Below the pieces are notes generated by a model, which was given only the letters and a program-made list of their open reading frames with translations, ran no database searches and was not told the origin of the DNA. A program made the translations under genes and the position numbers. From Niallia nealsonii (GTDB lineage: Bacteria > Bacillota > Bacilli > Bacillales > Cytobacillaceae), in assembly GCF_002835805.1 (NCBI RefSeq), contig NZ_PISE01000014.1, positions 27,255 to 91,254 of the forward strand: a stretch of 64,000 nucleotides of DNA. The letters are read 5' to 3'. Positions 1 to 8,144 of the stretch are shown here, in pieces (position 1 is the first letter of the stretch; each line of letters begins with the position of its first letter).

Positions 1-1
1 A

Positions 2-1045
2 ATTCCGAGCACGAAAGCAGTGGAAAAATATGGAGAAGATTATGTAAGTCACCCATCTGGAACAGGACCATTTAAATTTGCAAGCATGAGTCAAGGCGAA
101 GAATTAGTGATGAAAAAAAATGAGTCCTATTGGGGAGATGTGCCAAAAGTCAATCAAGTCATTTTAAAACCAATGCCTGATTCTTCTGCAAGATTAGCAG
201 CATTGCAGTCTGGGCAAGTAAATTGGGCAGAAATACCGCCAACAGAATCCATTGATCAGCTAAAGTCATCAGGCTTTCAGGTATTGCTGAATGACTATCC
301 ACATGTTTGGCCATATGTTCTAAATCTGAAAGAAGGGCCATGGAGCGATGTTAGAGTAAGACAAGCTGCAAACTATGCCATTGATCGGGATTCTTTGTCC
401 AACTCTCTATTAAATGGTGTTGCTAAACCAGCCACACAAGTCTTATATGAAGGTCATCCTTGGTATAACGAAGAAGGGGAAAAATATACGTATGATCCAG
501 AAAAAGCGAAAGAACTACTAAAAGAAGCTGGGTATCCAACTGGGTTCGATACGACTTTTGTTGTTCCTACAAGCGGGTCTGGAAATATGTGGCCAAAAGA
601 GATGAATGAATTTATCCAAAAAAATCTGAAAGAAGTTGGAATAAATGTAAAGATTGAAGCAATTGAATGGCAGACGCTGATTACACAATATCGTGCGGGA
701 TTTCCCGATGATAAAGAAGTGGGTGCATACAATATATCTTTAGCTCCAGTTGCCCCGTGGGTATATGATCGTTATTTTGCAACAAGCTCCAGTCCGCCTA
801 ATGGAGCTAATATTGGAGCATACTCCAACAAGGAATTAGATGAAATACTGAAAAAGGCTCGGGAATCTTTTGACACAGCTGAAAGGGATCAATATTTAAA
901 AGAAGCTGGAAAGATAGTTGCGGATGAGGCTCCTTGGATCTATGTTGTGCATGATCAGAATTTAAGAGTGTTAGCGGAAAATGTAAAAGGTTTTGTTCAG
1001 CCGCAATCATGGTTTGCCGACTTAAAGACAATATCTATTGAATAA
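2..1045 (+). CDS. ABC transporter substrate-binding protein, family 5 (peptide/nickel type), 5' partial
   Basis: The reading frame is open from base 2, so the N-terminus, including any lipoprotein signal, lies outside the window; about 347 residues remain. The text shows the late half of an SBP family 5 protein, with a VRVRQAANYAIDR segment and the DPEKAKELLKEAGYP motif typical of DppA/OppA/NikA proteins. These capture peptides or small solutes outside the membrane and pass them to paired permeases. It is followed within 40 bp by two permeases and an ATPase in the same direction, so it is the binding protein of that importer. The ligand cannot be read from sequence; the amidohydrolases downstream suggest a small amide or peptide-like compound. 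Confidence 0.93.
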   Translation: MPSTKAVEKYGEDYVSHPSGTGPFKFASMSQGEELVMKKNESYWGDVPKVNQVILKPMPDSSARLAALQSGQVNWAEIPPTESIDQLKSSGFQVLLNDYPHVWPYVLNLKEGPWSDVRVRQAANYAIDRDSLSNSLLNGVAKPATQVLYEGHPWYNEEGEKYTYDPEKAKELLKEAGYPTGFDTTFVVPTSGSGNMWPKEMNEFIQKNLKEVGINVKIEAIEWQTLITQYRAGFPDDKEVGAYNISLAPVAPWVYDRYFATSSSPPNGANIGAYSNKELDEILKKARESFDTAERDQYLKEAGKIVADEAPWIYVVHDQNLRVLAENVKGFVQPQSWFADLKTISIE

Positions 1046-1083
1046 TGGAAGAAATCATAAAGATTAGGAAAGTGGGTGTATAA

Positions 1084-2028
1084 ATGATTCCTTTTATACT
1101 CAAAAGATGCTTGTTTATGATTCCAACATTGCTAGGAGTAACCATTATTGTATTTTTAATGCTGCAGATTGTTCCAGGAGATCCTGTAAATTCGCTTCTG
1201 TCGCCTGATGCGACAGAAGCAGACCGAAAGCGGATTGAACATGAACTTGGTTTTGACAAACCAGTTGCTGTTCAATATGTTGATTGGTTAGGCAGGACGC
1301 TGGAAGGAGATTTTGGGCGATCTATCATCAAACAATTAGATGTGAACTCCTTATTGTTTGATGCCATGAAAAATACGATTGTGCTAGCATTTGGCGCAGC
1401 GCTGTTCTCCTTTCTATTAAGTCTAGTGATAGGCATTTACAGCGCCTATTATCCAAAATCATGGATTGCTGTATTTGGAAATATGATAGGACTAACTGGC
1501 GTAAGTATTCCTAATTTTTGGGCAGGGCTGATTCTTATCGGCATCTTTTCGGTAGAATTGGGGTGGTTTCCTTCAGCAGGAATGAAAAGTGTAGGAGGCG
1601 GTGGCGTTTTCGATACCATTAGTCATTTAATTTTGCCGGCAATAGCAGTAGGAATGACTACATTAGGCGTTATGACTAGAATGATCAGGAGTTCTGTTGT
1701 CGACCTTCTGCAGAAAGATTTTATCATTACTTTGCAAGCGAAAGGAACTAGTTCCTTTACGGTCTTACTGCATGTTTTGAAGAATTGCACCCCAACTATT
1801 CTAACAGTAGCAGGTCTGCAAGTTGGATATTTAATAGGAGGTTCTGTTTTGGTTGAAACAGTATTTGCTTGGCCGGGAGTCGGGCAGCTTATCTATCAAG
1901 CGATTAGTCAAAGAGATTTTCCAATTATCCAAGCAGGAGTACTTGTAATCAGCATTATGTTTGTCTTAATCAATCTTATAGTAGATATACTGCATGCTGT
2001 TATAGATCCAAGAATACGTCACGCTTAA
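1084..2028 (+). CDS. ABC transporter permease, DppB/OppB type
   Basis: This 314-residue integral membrane protein starts with the characteristic MIPFILKR...VPGDP segment of DppB-like permeases. It has about six hydrophobic helices and an EAA-type cytoplasmic loop around residues 215-235 (LQAKGTSSFTVLLH), which contacts the ATPase. Length is normal for the family (about 310). It forms the membrane channel of the importer with the DppC-like protein that starts 12 bp after its stop codon. The substrate is unknown. Confidence 0.93.
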   Translation: MIPFILKRCLFMIPTLLGVTIIVFLMLQIVPGDPVNSLLSPDATEADRKRIEHELGFDKPVAVQYVDWLGRTLEGDFGRSIIKQLDVNSLLFDAMKNTIVLAFGAALFSFLLSLVIGIYSAYYPKSWIAVFGNMIGLTGVSIPNFWAGLILIGIFSVELGWFPSAGMKSVGGGGVFDTISHLILPAIAVGMTTLGVMTRMIRSSVVDLLQKDFIITLQAKGTSSFTVLLHVLKNCTPTILTVAGLQVGYLIGGSVLVETVFAWPGVGQLIYQAISQRDFPIIQAGVLVISIMFVLINLIVDILHAVIDPRIRHA

Positions 2029-2040
2029 GGAGGATGGAAT

Positions 2041-2946
2041 ATGATAAGAGGAAGTGCGGAACAGATTAATGCAGCCGCTTCTGGCATTTTAACTAGAAAG
2101 ACAAAAGAAGACTCGAGGTTAAGAAATATAATTCGAGTATATGGTGAGAATCGAACTGCTTTAGTTTCCTTTATTGTCCTATGTATAGTTGTTGTTTCTT
2201 GTCTATTGGCACCAGTAGTAGCACCATATAGTCCTCTTGAAGGAAATATAAATGAACGATTGCTCGTTATTGGCTCAGAAGGGCATATTTTAGGGACAGA
2301 TGAACAAGGCCGTGATATGTTATCTAGAATTTTATATGGAGGCAGACTTAGTTTGTTAGCAGGATTGGTCCCAGTATTGGTTGCTGGTTTTATCGGCAGT
2401 TTTTTAGGGATTGCAGCAGGATACTTTGGAGGGATTATAAACACGATTATTATGCGAACACTTGATATTTTCTATGCATTTCCTGCAGTTTTGCTTGCAA
2501 TCGGGATTTCTGCTGCTCTTGGTCAAGGGATTGATAATATTATTATCGCTATCTCTATTGTTTTTATTCCGCCAGTAGCACGGATAGCTGAATCTGCTGT
2601 TAAGGAGGTGAGGGAAGAAGAGTTTATAGAAGCTGCAAAGTCTAGCGGAGCAAAAAGTTTTTCCATCATACGCTACCACATCATTATGAATATATTTAGT
2701 AAATTGTTTGTTTATTGTACAACACAAATAAGTATTAGCCTGGTGCTTGCCTCTGGTTTAAGTTTCTTAGGTTTGGGAGTTTCCCCGCCTACTCCTGAAT
2801 GGGGTATTATGTTGAATAATCTAAAACAGCAAATTTTTATTAATCCAATTTTAGCTGTAATACCTGGATTATTTATATTTATCACTGCTCTGGCAATAAA
2901 CCTTGTAGCTGATGGATTAAGGGATGCATTAGAAATTAAACAATAA
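2041..2946 (+). CDS. ABC transporter permease, DppC/OppC type
   Basis: This 301-residue permease has an N-terminal OppC-type cytoplasmic segment, then hydrophobic helices, the GTDEQGRDMLSR motif near residue 80 typical of DppC proteins, and an EAA loop (EAAKSSGAKSFSIIRYHI) near residue 197. AGGAGG lies just before the ATG. It pairs with the preceding DppB-like permease; six bases separate its stop from the ATPase gene region, consistent with one operon. Confidence 0.93.
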   Translation: MIRGSAEQINAAASGILTRKTKEDSRLRNIIRVYGENRTALVSFIVLCIVVVSCLLAPVVAPYSPLEGNINERLLVIGSEGHILGTDEQGRDMLSRILYGGRLSLLAGLVPVLVAGFIGSFLGIAAGYFGGIINTIIMRTLDIFYAFPAVLLAIGISAALGQGIDNIIIAISIVFIPPVARIAESAVKEVREEEFIEAAKSSGAKSFSIIRYHIIMNIFSKLFVYCTTQISISLVLASGLSFLGLGVSPPTPEWGIMLNNLKQQIFINPILAVIPGLFIFITALAINLVADGLRDALEIKQ

Positions 2947-2957
2947 AAGAGGTGAGG

Positions 2958-3950
2958 ATGTTGGGAGTAATACTTGAAGCTGTCGATTTGAAAAAATCTT
3001 TTCCAGTCAAGGGGTGGTTCGGTAAATCAAAAGGAGCAGTATCAGCCGTTCATGATGTATCTTTTTCACTGGAGGAGCAGTCTACAATAGGAATAGTCGG
3101 TGAATCCGGATGCGGAAAATCGACATTAGCCAGGCTGCTCATGCGTCTAATAGAACCAGATCATGGAGAAGTTCGCTACCGAGGGGAAAATATTCTTGCT
3201 TTATCTGGAGGCAAACTGCAAAACATACGCAAAAAAATACAAATGGTATTTCAAAATCCATATTCTTCTATAAACCCTAAGTTAACTATATTAGATAATG
3301 TCGCTTTTAGTTTGTGGGAAAATGGAGCATCTAAACAAGAAGCCAGGAGAAAAGCTCATTATTATTTAGAAGCAGTTGGTTTGCCAAGGTCGTATGCCAC
3401 TCGTTATCCAACTAGTTTAAGCGGCGGGCAAAGACAGCGTGTCGCCATTGCAAGAGCTTTGATTTTGGAACCTGAAATTATTATTGCAGATGAAGCCGTA
3501 TCTGCTCTTGATAAGTCGGTCCAAGCACAAGTATTAAATTTATTCCAAGAATTGAAGTCTGAATTTTCACTCTCTTTAGTGTTTATTTCCCATGATTTAA
3601 ATGTAGTGGAATATATGAGTGATGAAGTGATGGTCATGTACTTAGGAAAAGTGGTAGAGAAAGGCAGTGCAGCTCAAATATATGAGCAGCCTAATCATCC
3701 TTATACAAAAGGGTTGTTAAATTCTGTGCCTTCGATGGAGGTGGGGGTTTCTACTTTAAATAATTCTCCCATAACAGGAGAACTGCCTAGTCCTATGAAT
3801 CCTCCATCTGGCTGCAGGTTCCGAACAAGATGCCCTCATGCAAGGGATCAATGTGAAAGCTCGTATCCTCCAGAAATAGAAGTAAGAACAGGCCAAAAAG
3901 TTTCGTGTATTTTGTATGAAAATGATGTAAGAGAAAAAATTCTGCTTTAA
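2958..3950 (+). CDS. Oligopeptide-type ABC transporter ATP-binding protein (DppF/OppF type)
   Basis: The protein (about 330 residues) carries a Walker A box (GESGCGKS, near residue 50), the ABC signature LSGGQRQR, Walker B (IIIADEAVSALD) and the C-terminal oligopeptide-transporter domain with the CRFRTRCPHARDQC cysteine motif. It powers import through the two permeases. The start is uncertain: GTG 2952, ATG 2958 and TTG 2961 all follow an AAAGAGGTGAGG stretch; ATG 2958 is preferred. Such importers normally have two different ATPases (DppD and DppF). Only one is visible; the partner may lie upstream of the window or this one may act as a homodimer. Confidence 0.92.
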   Translation: MLGVILEAVDLKKSFPVKGWFGKSKGAVSAVHDVSFSLEEQSTIGIVGESGCGKSTLARLLMRLIEPDHGEVRYRGENILALSGGKLQNIRKKIQMVFQNPYSSINPKLTILDNVAFSLWENGASKQEARRKAHYYLEAVGLPRSYATRYPTSLSGGQRQRVAIARALILEPEIIIADEAVSALDKSVQAQVLNLFQELKSEFSLSLVFISHDLNVVEYMSDEVMVMYLGKVVEKGSAAQIYEQPNHPYTKGLLNSVPSMEVGVSTLNNSPITGELPSPMNPPSGCRFRTRCPHARDQCESSYPPEIEVRTGQKVSCILYENDVREKILL

Positions 3951-3979
3951 AAAATGAAAGAATATAGGAGGAATTTAGG

Positions 3980-4609
3980 ATGAATCAACATTTAAATCCA
4001 AATGAATCAGCGCTTATTTTAGTAGATATACAAAATGATTTCTGTCATGAAGAAGGAGCGTGCTCTAAAATGGGGCGTGATGTATCAGGTGCTCAAGCAA
4101 TTATTCCACAGGTTGAGCTATTAATGGAGAATGCAAGAGAATTAAATATTCCTATTGTATTTATTCAAATGACCCAAAACGAATATACCATATCAGATGC
4201 TTGGACGAATCGGCCTAGACCAGCAGGCTATAAAAATCCTTTAGATATTTGTAAAAAGGATTCTTGGGGTGCTGAATTTTATAAAATTGCTCCAAAAGAA
4301 GGAGATATTATAGTAGAAAAGCATCGTTATAGTGCCTTTATTGGTACAGATTTGGATATGATACTCCGTAATCTAAATTGTAAATCTATTATCCTAACAG
4401 GTGTAGCTACTAATGTTTGTGTGGAATCAACGGCAAGGGATGGATTTATGCTCGATTATCATGTCGCAGTAGTGAAGGATGCAAGTGCAGGATATGTACC
4501 AGCGCTGCATGAAGCAACCTTTGGAAATATTGAAAATAATTTTGGACTGGCATTAGAAACAAATGAAATTATTAATTTTTGGTCTACCTTAAAATCAGCT
4601 GCTGTTTAA
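3980..4609 (+). CDS. Isochorismatase-fold cysteine hydrolase (amidohydrolase)
   Basis: This 209-residue protein has the catalytic triad of the isochorismatase-like family: Asp16 (LVDIQNDF), Lys114 (EKHRYSAF) and Cys147 in the GVATNVCVESTARD motif. That motif is common to biuret hydrolases, RutB-like ureidoacrylate amidohydrolases and N-carbamoyl amidases, which cleave C-N amide bonds through a cysteine acyl-enzyme. It sits between the importer and an AtzG/amidase pair, so a role in degrading a small amide or ureide is likely. The exact substrate is not decidable from sequence. A good ribosome binding site (AGGAGG) precedes ATG 3980. Confidence 0.88.
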   Translation: MNQHLNPNESALILVDIQNDFCHEEGACSKMGRDVSGAQAIIPQVELLMENARELNIPIVFIQMTQNEYTISDAWTNRPRPAGYKNPLDICKKDSWGAEFYKIAPKEGDIIVEKHRYSAFIGTDLDMILRNLNCKSIILTGVATNVCVESTARDGFMLDYHVAVVKDASAGYVPALHEATFGNIENNFGLALETNEIINFWSTLKSAAV

Positions 4610-4646
4610 TAGGCTATTCTAAATAAATGTAGGAGAGTGAAAATAG

Positions 4647-4829
4647 ATGAATATGGAATTATTAAAAAAAATGAGCACAGAACTGAATGGAAGAACTTTT
4701 GATCCTGCATTGGAAGAACAATTGGCGCTTTATGCTCAAGATTTTCAACCTGTGCTGGACGAGTTGAGAGAAGTTTCTAAGCAATTTCTATTAGCGCTCG
4801 AACCAGCTCCTGTATACTTTCCAGAGTAA
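4647..4829 (+). CDS. Small AtzG-like (DUF4089-type) amidase subunit
   Basis: This 60-residue protein begins after GGAGAGTG and is helical, with a C-terminal LEPAPVYFPE tail. Small partners of AtzE-type amidases (AtzG, DUF4089) have this size and end in a similar acidic-proline-aromatic tail, and like GatC they wrap around the amidase. The next gene is an amidase of the right family. The assignment rests on tail, length and position, not on a database hit. A hairpin terminator lies between it and the amidase, which is unusual for an obligate complex. Confidence 0.65.
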   Translation: MNMELLKKMSTELNGRTFDPALEEQLALYAQDFQPVLDELREVSKQFLLALEPAPVYFPE

Positions 4830-4836
4830 AAGGGGT

Positions 4837-4871
4837 CGTACCATCTGATAGGTTTAGGTGGTACGGTTTTT
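4837..4871 (+). terminator. Intrinsic terminator or attenuator between atzG-like and amidase genes
   Basis: An 11-bp imperfect stem (CGTACCATCTG, 4837-4847, pairing with 4855-4865) is followed by GTTTTT. It would end or attenuate the upstream operon before the amidase gene. Confidence 0.75.
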
Positions 4872-4920
4872 AATATGAATAAATGATCACTGTTTCATAA
4901 TAGAAAGTGAGGTTGCTGGT

Positions 4921-6324
4921 ATGCAAAAAGTTCAATTAATGACAATAGCGGATATTGCGGAACAGATAAAAAACAAGGAATTATCTCCAGTTGAGTTATT
5001 AGACAGCCTGTTTGATCGAATTAATAAGTATGAAAAGAAACTAAACACCTATATAACATTGATGACAGATATAGCTAAACAACAAGCGAAAGAAGCAGAA
5101 CGAGAGATTATGAATGGAAATTATAAAGGTCCATTGCATGGAATTCCAATTTCACTGAAAGATATTGTTGCTTTTGCTGGTGTTCCAATGACAAATGGTT
5201 CAAGAGTTGATCCAGATTATATTCCCAGCAGACATGCCACTGTTACAGAAAAATTGCTGAAATCGGGTGCTGTTATCATAGGAAAAGCACATTTGCATGA
5301 ATTTGCCTATAAGGGACCACATCCATATTATGGTTGGACGAAGAATCCGTGGGATTTAAACCGGGTTCCTGGAGGATCAAGTTCAGGTTCTGGGTCAAGC
5401 GTACAAGCTGGATTGTCACTTGCTTCTATTGGAACAGATACAGGGGGATCCATCCGCATGCCAGCAAGTTTATGTGGAGTAGTGGGTCTAAAACCAACAT
5501 ATGGAAGGGTTAGTAGATATGGTGTATCACCATTGTCTTGGACATTAGATCATGTTGGGCCATTAACAAGAACTTGTGGAGATGCAGCATTGGTTTTACA
5601 GTCTATTGCTGGTTTTGATGGCAAAGATGAATCCTCTTATAAACAATTGAATTGGGATATTAGTGAGTTTAACAAGAATGCCAGTTTGCAAGGGAAAAAG
5701 ATAGGAGTGCCAGAATCCTATATTTTTGATTCTCTGGAGAAAGATACAGCTAATGTTTTTAAAAGGGCATTAGAATCAATGGAAAGTGCAGGAGCGGAAA
5801 TCATTCCAATCGAAATAGCTGGTTTGCATGAGTTAAGAGCAGCGCAAAGTACCATTTTAACTTCGGAAGCCTACTCTTTTCATATGCATAATCTTGAGGA
5901 TAAAAAAGAAGGATATGGTCCTGATTTACGACCAGCTTTTGAGATTGGACAATACTATACAGCAGAATCCTATATTCAGGCACAACGGTATAGAACAAAA
6001 ATGATGCAAGAATTTAAAAAATTATTTAAAGAAATAGATATTATAGCAACACCAACTTTTCCTGAAGGGGCTCCAGAAATTGAGTTGTACGAAAAAGAGG
6101 TTTCTTTTTGGCGAGGAAAATTCACCTTCATTGCCAATATTTTAGGATTGCCAGCTCTGTCGCTTCCATGCGGCTTTTCTAAAGAAAACCTTCCAATTGG
6201 TCTGCAATTAATTGGCTCTCCTTACTCAGAAGGGGAAGTCTTATCAATTGGTTCAGCATTTGAACAGCAAAATGGGTATTTTAACATTCTCCCTGATGAA
6301 TCTAAATGGGAAGAACAGCTTTAG
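4921..6324 (+). CDS. Amidase-signature family enzyme (AtzE/GatA-like)
   Basis: This 467-residue enzyme has the amidase-signature Ser-cisSer-Lys machinery: Lys80 in PISLKD, the GGSSSGSGSS block at 151-160 and the nucleophile Ser177 in GTDTGGSIRMPAS. The family hydrolyses carboxamides. The upstream AtzG-like peptide and isochorismatase-fold hydrolase point to an AtzE-like (1-carboxybiuret or similar) role rather than to tRNA amidation, because GatB is absent here. It starts at ATG 4921 after a GAGGT site. It ends 26 bp before an exporter gene. Confidence 0.88.
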   Translation: MQKVQLMTIADIAEQIKNKELSPVELLDSLFDRINKYEKKLNTYITLMTDIAKQQAKEAEREIMNGNYKGPLHGIPISLKDIVAFAGVPMTNGSRVDPDYIPSRHATVTEKLLKSGAVIIGKAHLHEFAYKGPHPYYGWTKNPWDLNRVPGGSSSGSGSSVQAGLSLASIGTDTGGSIRMPASLCGVVGLKPTYGRVSRYGVSPLSWTLDHVGPLTRTCGDAALVLQSIAGFDGKDESSYKQLNWDISEFNKNASLQGKKIGVPESYIFDSLEKDTANVFKRALESMESAGAEIIPIEIAGLHELRAAQSTILTSEAYSFHMHNLEDKKEGYGPDLRPAFEIGQYYTAESYIQAQRYRTKMMQEFKKLFKEIDIIATPTFPEGAPEIELYEKEVSFWRGKFTFIANILGLPALSLPCGFSKENLPIGLQLIGSPYSEGEVLSIGSAFEQQNGYFNILPDESKWEEQL

Positions 6325-6350
6325 ATTATTAAAGAAGTGAAAGGAAGAGA

Positions 6351-7793
6351 ATGGTGGATGAGAAGAATGATAGTATAGAACAAAAGGCGAATAGGCATGG
6401 AGTATTAATAGCTATGTTATTAGGGGCATTCAGTGTGATATTGAATAATAGCATACTGAACGTTTCCATTCCTTCTTTTATGCAAATGTTTGATATTAAT
6501 GCCATTCAGGCACAAAATGTAGTGGTCGGTTTTATGATACCTATGATGATTACCATGTCACTATCAGGCTATCTTGCTGACGTATTAACAAGAAAATTTG
6601 TATATATTTTGGGCATGGTGTTATTTTTAGCAGGATCATTATTGGGGATGGCTGCATGGGATTTTCAATCATTAATTTTCTTTCGAATAGTGCAAGGAAT
6701 TGGCGGGGGATTTGTGATGCCATTAAGCATTTCTATTCTATTCAGTTATTATTCTGAAAAGGAAAGAGGATTTGCTACTGGTATATGGGGAGTTGCTGCT
6801 ATGGTAGCTCCTGCTATAGGACCAACAATTGGGGGCTTGATTTTAGAGTACAGCTCTTGGAAAATGTTATTCGCAATGAATATACCTACTAGCATTATCT
6901 GTATGATAGCAACCGCTTATTTCTTAAAAGAAAAGCGGCAAAGCAAAAAAATTAAATTTGATTTTATCGGATTTATTTGCATAACTATTGGGATTGTTTG
7001 TTTAACATTAGGAGTTAATCGGATTCCATATGGTTTTTCAGATCATGGGTGGCTTACTATATGTCTCCTATTAATCGGATTTACTGGGTTCCTATTTTTC
7101 ATTTATACAGAGTTGCATATAAATAATCCTTTAATAGATATTCGTATATTTCAAAATCCCATTTTCACTAATAGTACCATCATTGTAGCAGTTTGTACGG
7201 CAAGTTTATTCAGCGGAATGCTGCTATTGCCATTACTTTTGCAAGAAGTTTTGCAGTTGAGTGCTCTTACGACTGGGCTTATCTTGCTGCCGCAAGGAAT
7301 GATGATGGGAATCGCTATGACCATTGGCGGCAAAATACTAGACCGAAGTGGTGTAAGAATAATATTGCCAGCAGGTATTATTATCTTGTCGATTGTAACT
7401 TTAGTCTTAGGCTGGCTTGTGGGGCAAAGCAGTCAATGGCTTCTAATCTTTTTATTGATAATAAGAGGAATAGGAATCGGGTTCATTAATACTCCAGCTA
7501 CAACAGCTGGTTTGAATGCTTTACCCTCTTTTCAAGTATCGCGGGCAATGTCGATTAATAATGTGATACGGCAACTAACGGGAACGATTACTGTTGTACT
7601 GTTTTCTATGTTTTTTGAATCGAGAAGGATTATTTATATGGAACGTATGTCTAAAGAAGCAGCAGGGATCTTATCTGTTCAACACTCTTTTCTGATTATG
7701 GGAATCATCGTTATATTAATGCTCCCTATTACATTCAAAATGAATTACAAAAAAATGGAGAAGAAAAAAAGATTAGCGCGAAAATTTGGATAA
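6351..7793 (+). CDS. MFS transporter, DHA2 (14-TM) drug:H+ antiporter type
   Basis: The 480-residue protein has about 14 hydrophobic segments, the GYLADVLTRKFVYILG loop (motif A region) and the antiporter motif near GIWGVAAMVAPAIGPTIGG in helix 5. DHA2 members export drugs or metabolites using proton exchange at the cytoplasmic membrane. It is the last gene of the operon and ends before a strong terminator. Its substrate is unknown; it could export a product of the amide pathway or confer resistance to the imported compound. Confidence 0.9.
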   Translation: MVDEKNDSIEQKANRHGVLIAMLLGAFSVILNNSILNVSIPSFMQMFDINAIQAQNVVVGFMIPMMITMSLSGYLADVLTRKFVYILGMVLFLAGSLLGMAAWDFQSLIFFRIVQGIGGGFVMPLSISILFSYYSEKERGFATGIWGVAAMVAPAIGPTIGGLILEYSSWKMLFAMNIPTSIICMIATAYFLKEKRQSKKIKFDFIGFICITIGIVCLTLGVNRIPYGFSDHGWLTICLLLIGFTGFLFFIYTELHINNPLIDIRIFQNPIFTNSTIIVAVCTASLFSGMLLLPLLLQEVLQLSALTTGLILLPQGMMMGIAMTIGGKILDRSGVRIILPAGIIILSIVTLVLGWLVGQSSQWLLIFLLIIRGIGIGFINTPATTAGLNALPSFQVSRAMSINNVIRQLTGTITVVLFSMFFESRRIIYMERMSKEAAGILSVQHSFLIMGIIVILMLPITFKMNYKKMEKKKRLARKFG

Positions 7794-7839
7794 GGTATTT
7801 ATAACTTGAAATATATTTTTTACAATAAGCAACAGTAGA

Positions 7840-7868
7840 AAAAGCAGACAAAAAATCTGCTTTTTTTA
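7840..7868 (+). terminator. Intrinsic terminator of the transporter/amidase operon
   Basis: AAAGCAGA and TCTGCTTT arms flank a short A-rich loop and are followed by seven T residues, directly downstream of the MFS gene. Confidence 0.85.
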
Positions 7869-7879
7869 TCTGCTTTGAA

Positions 7880-8028
7880 AAAAATACAGAAACAAAGGAA
7901 ATATATACAAGATGTGGAGGGGCAGAGGGGGGGATTTTTTGTTTTTATCATCCAGAAACGGCAACAAGTGATTGGATTACAATAAGAGAGGTCATTAAAA
8001 TAATCGGCAATTATGCATTTGCCATTTA
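7880..8028 (+). other. Intergenic stretch with a coding-like tail fragment
   Basis: No complete gene is seen. From about 7934 to 8028 one plus-strand frame reads like protein (FCFYHPETATSDWITIREV and more) and ends at TAA 8026-8028 next to a terminator. It has no credible start codon or ribosome binding site, so it is probably the tail of a lost gene. Confidence 0.35.
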
Positions 8029-8030
8029 AG

Positions 8031-8064
8031 AAGAGGCGTATCTATAAATAGATGCCTCTTTTAT
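8031..8064 (+). terminator. Intrinsic terminator
   Basis: AAGAGGC (8031-8037) pairs with GCCTCTT (8054-8060), with an inner ATCTA/TAGAT stem, followed by TTTATT. It follows the coding-like fragment. Confidence 0.8.
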
Positions 8065-8144
8065 TCATCAAACACGCAAAAATAAAAAAATGCTATAATA
8101 AAAAAATGTCTCAAAAGATAATCTATAAAATAGAAGGTTAAAAA

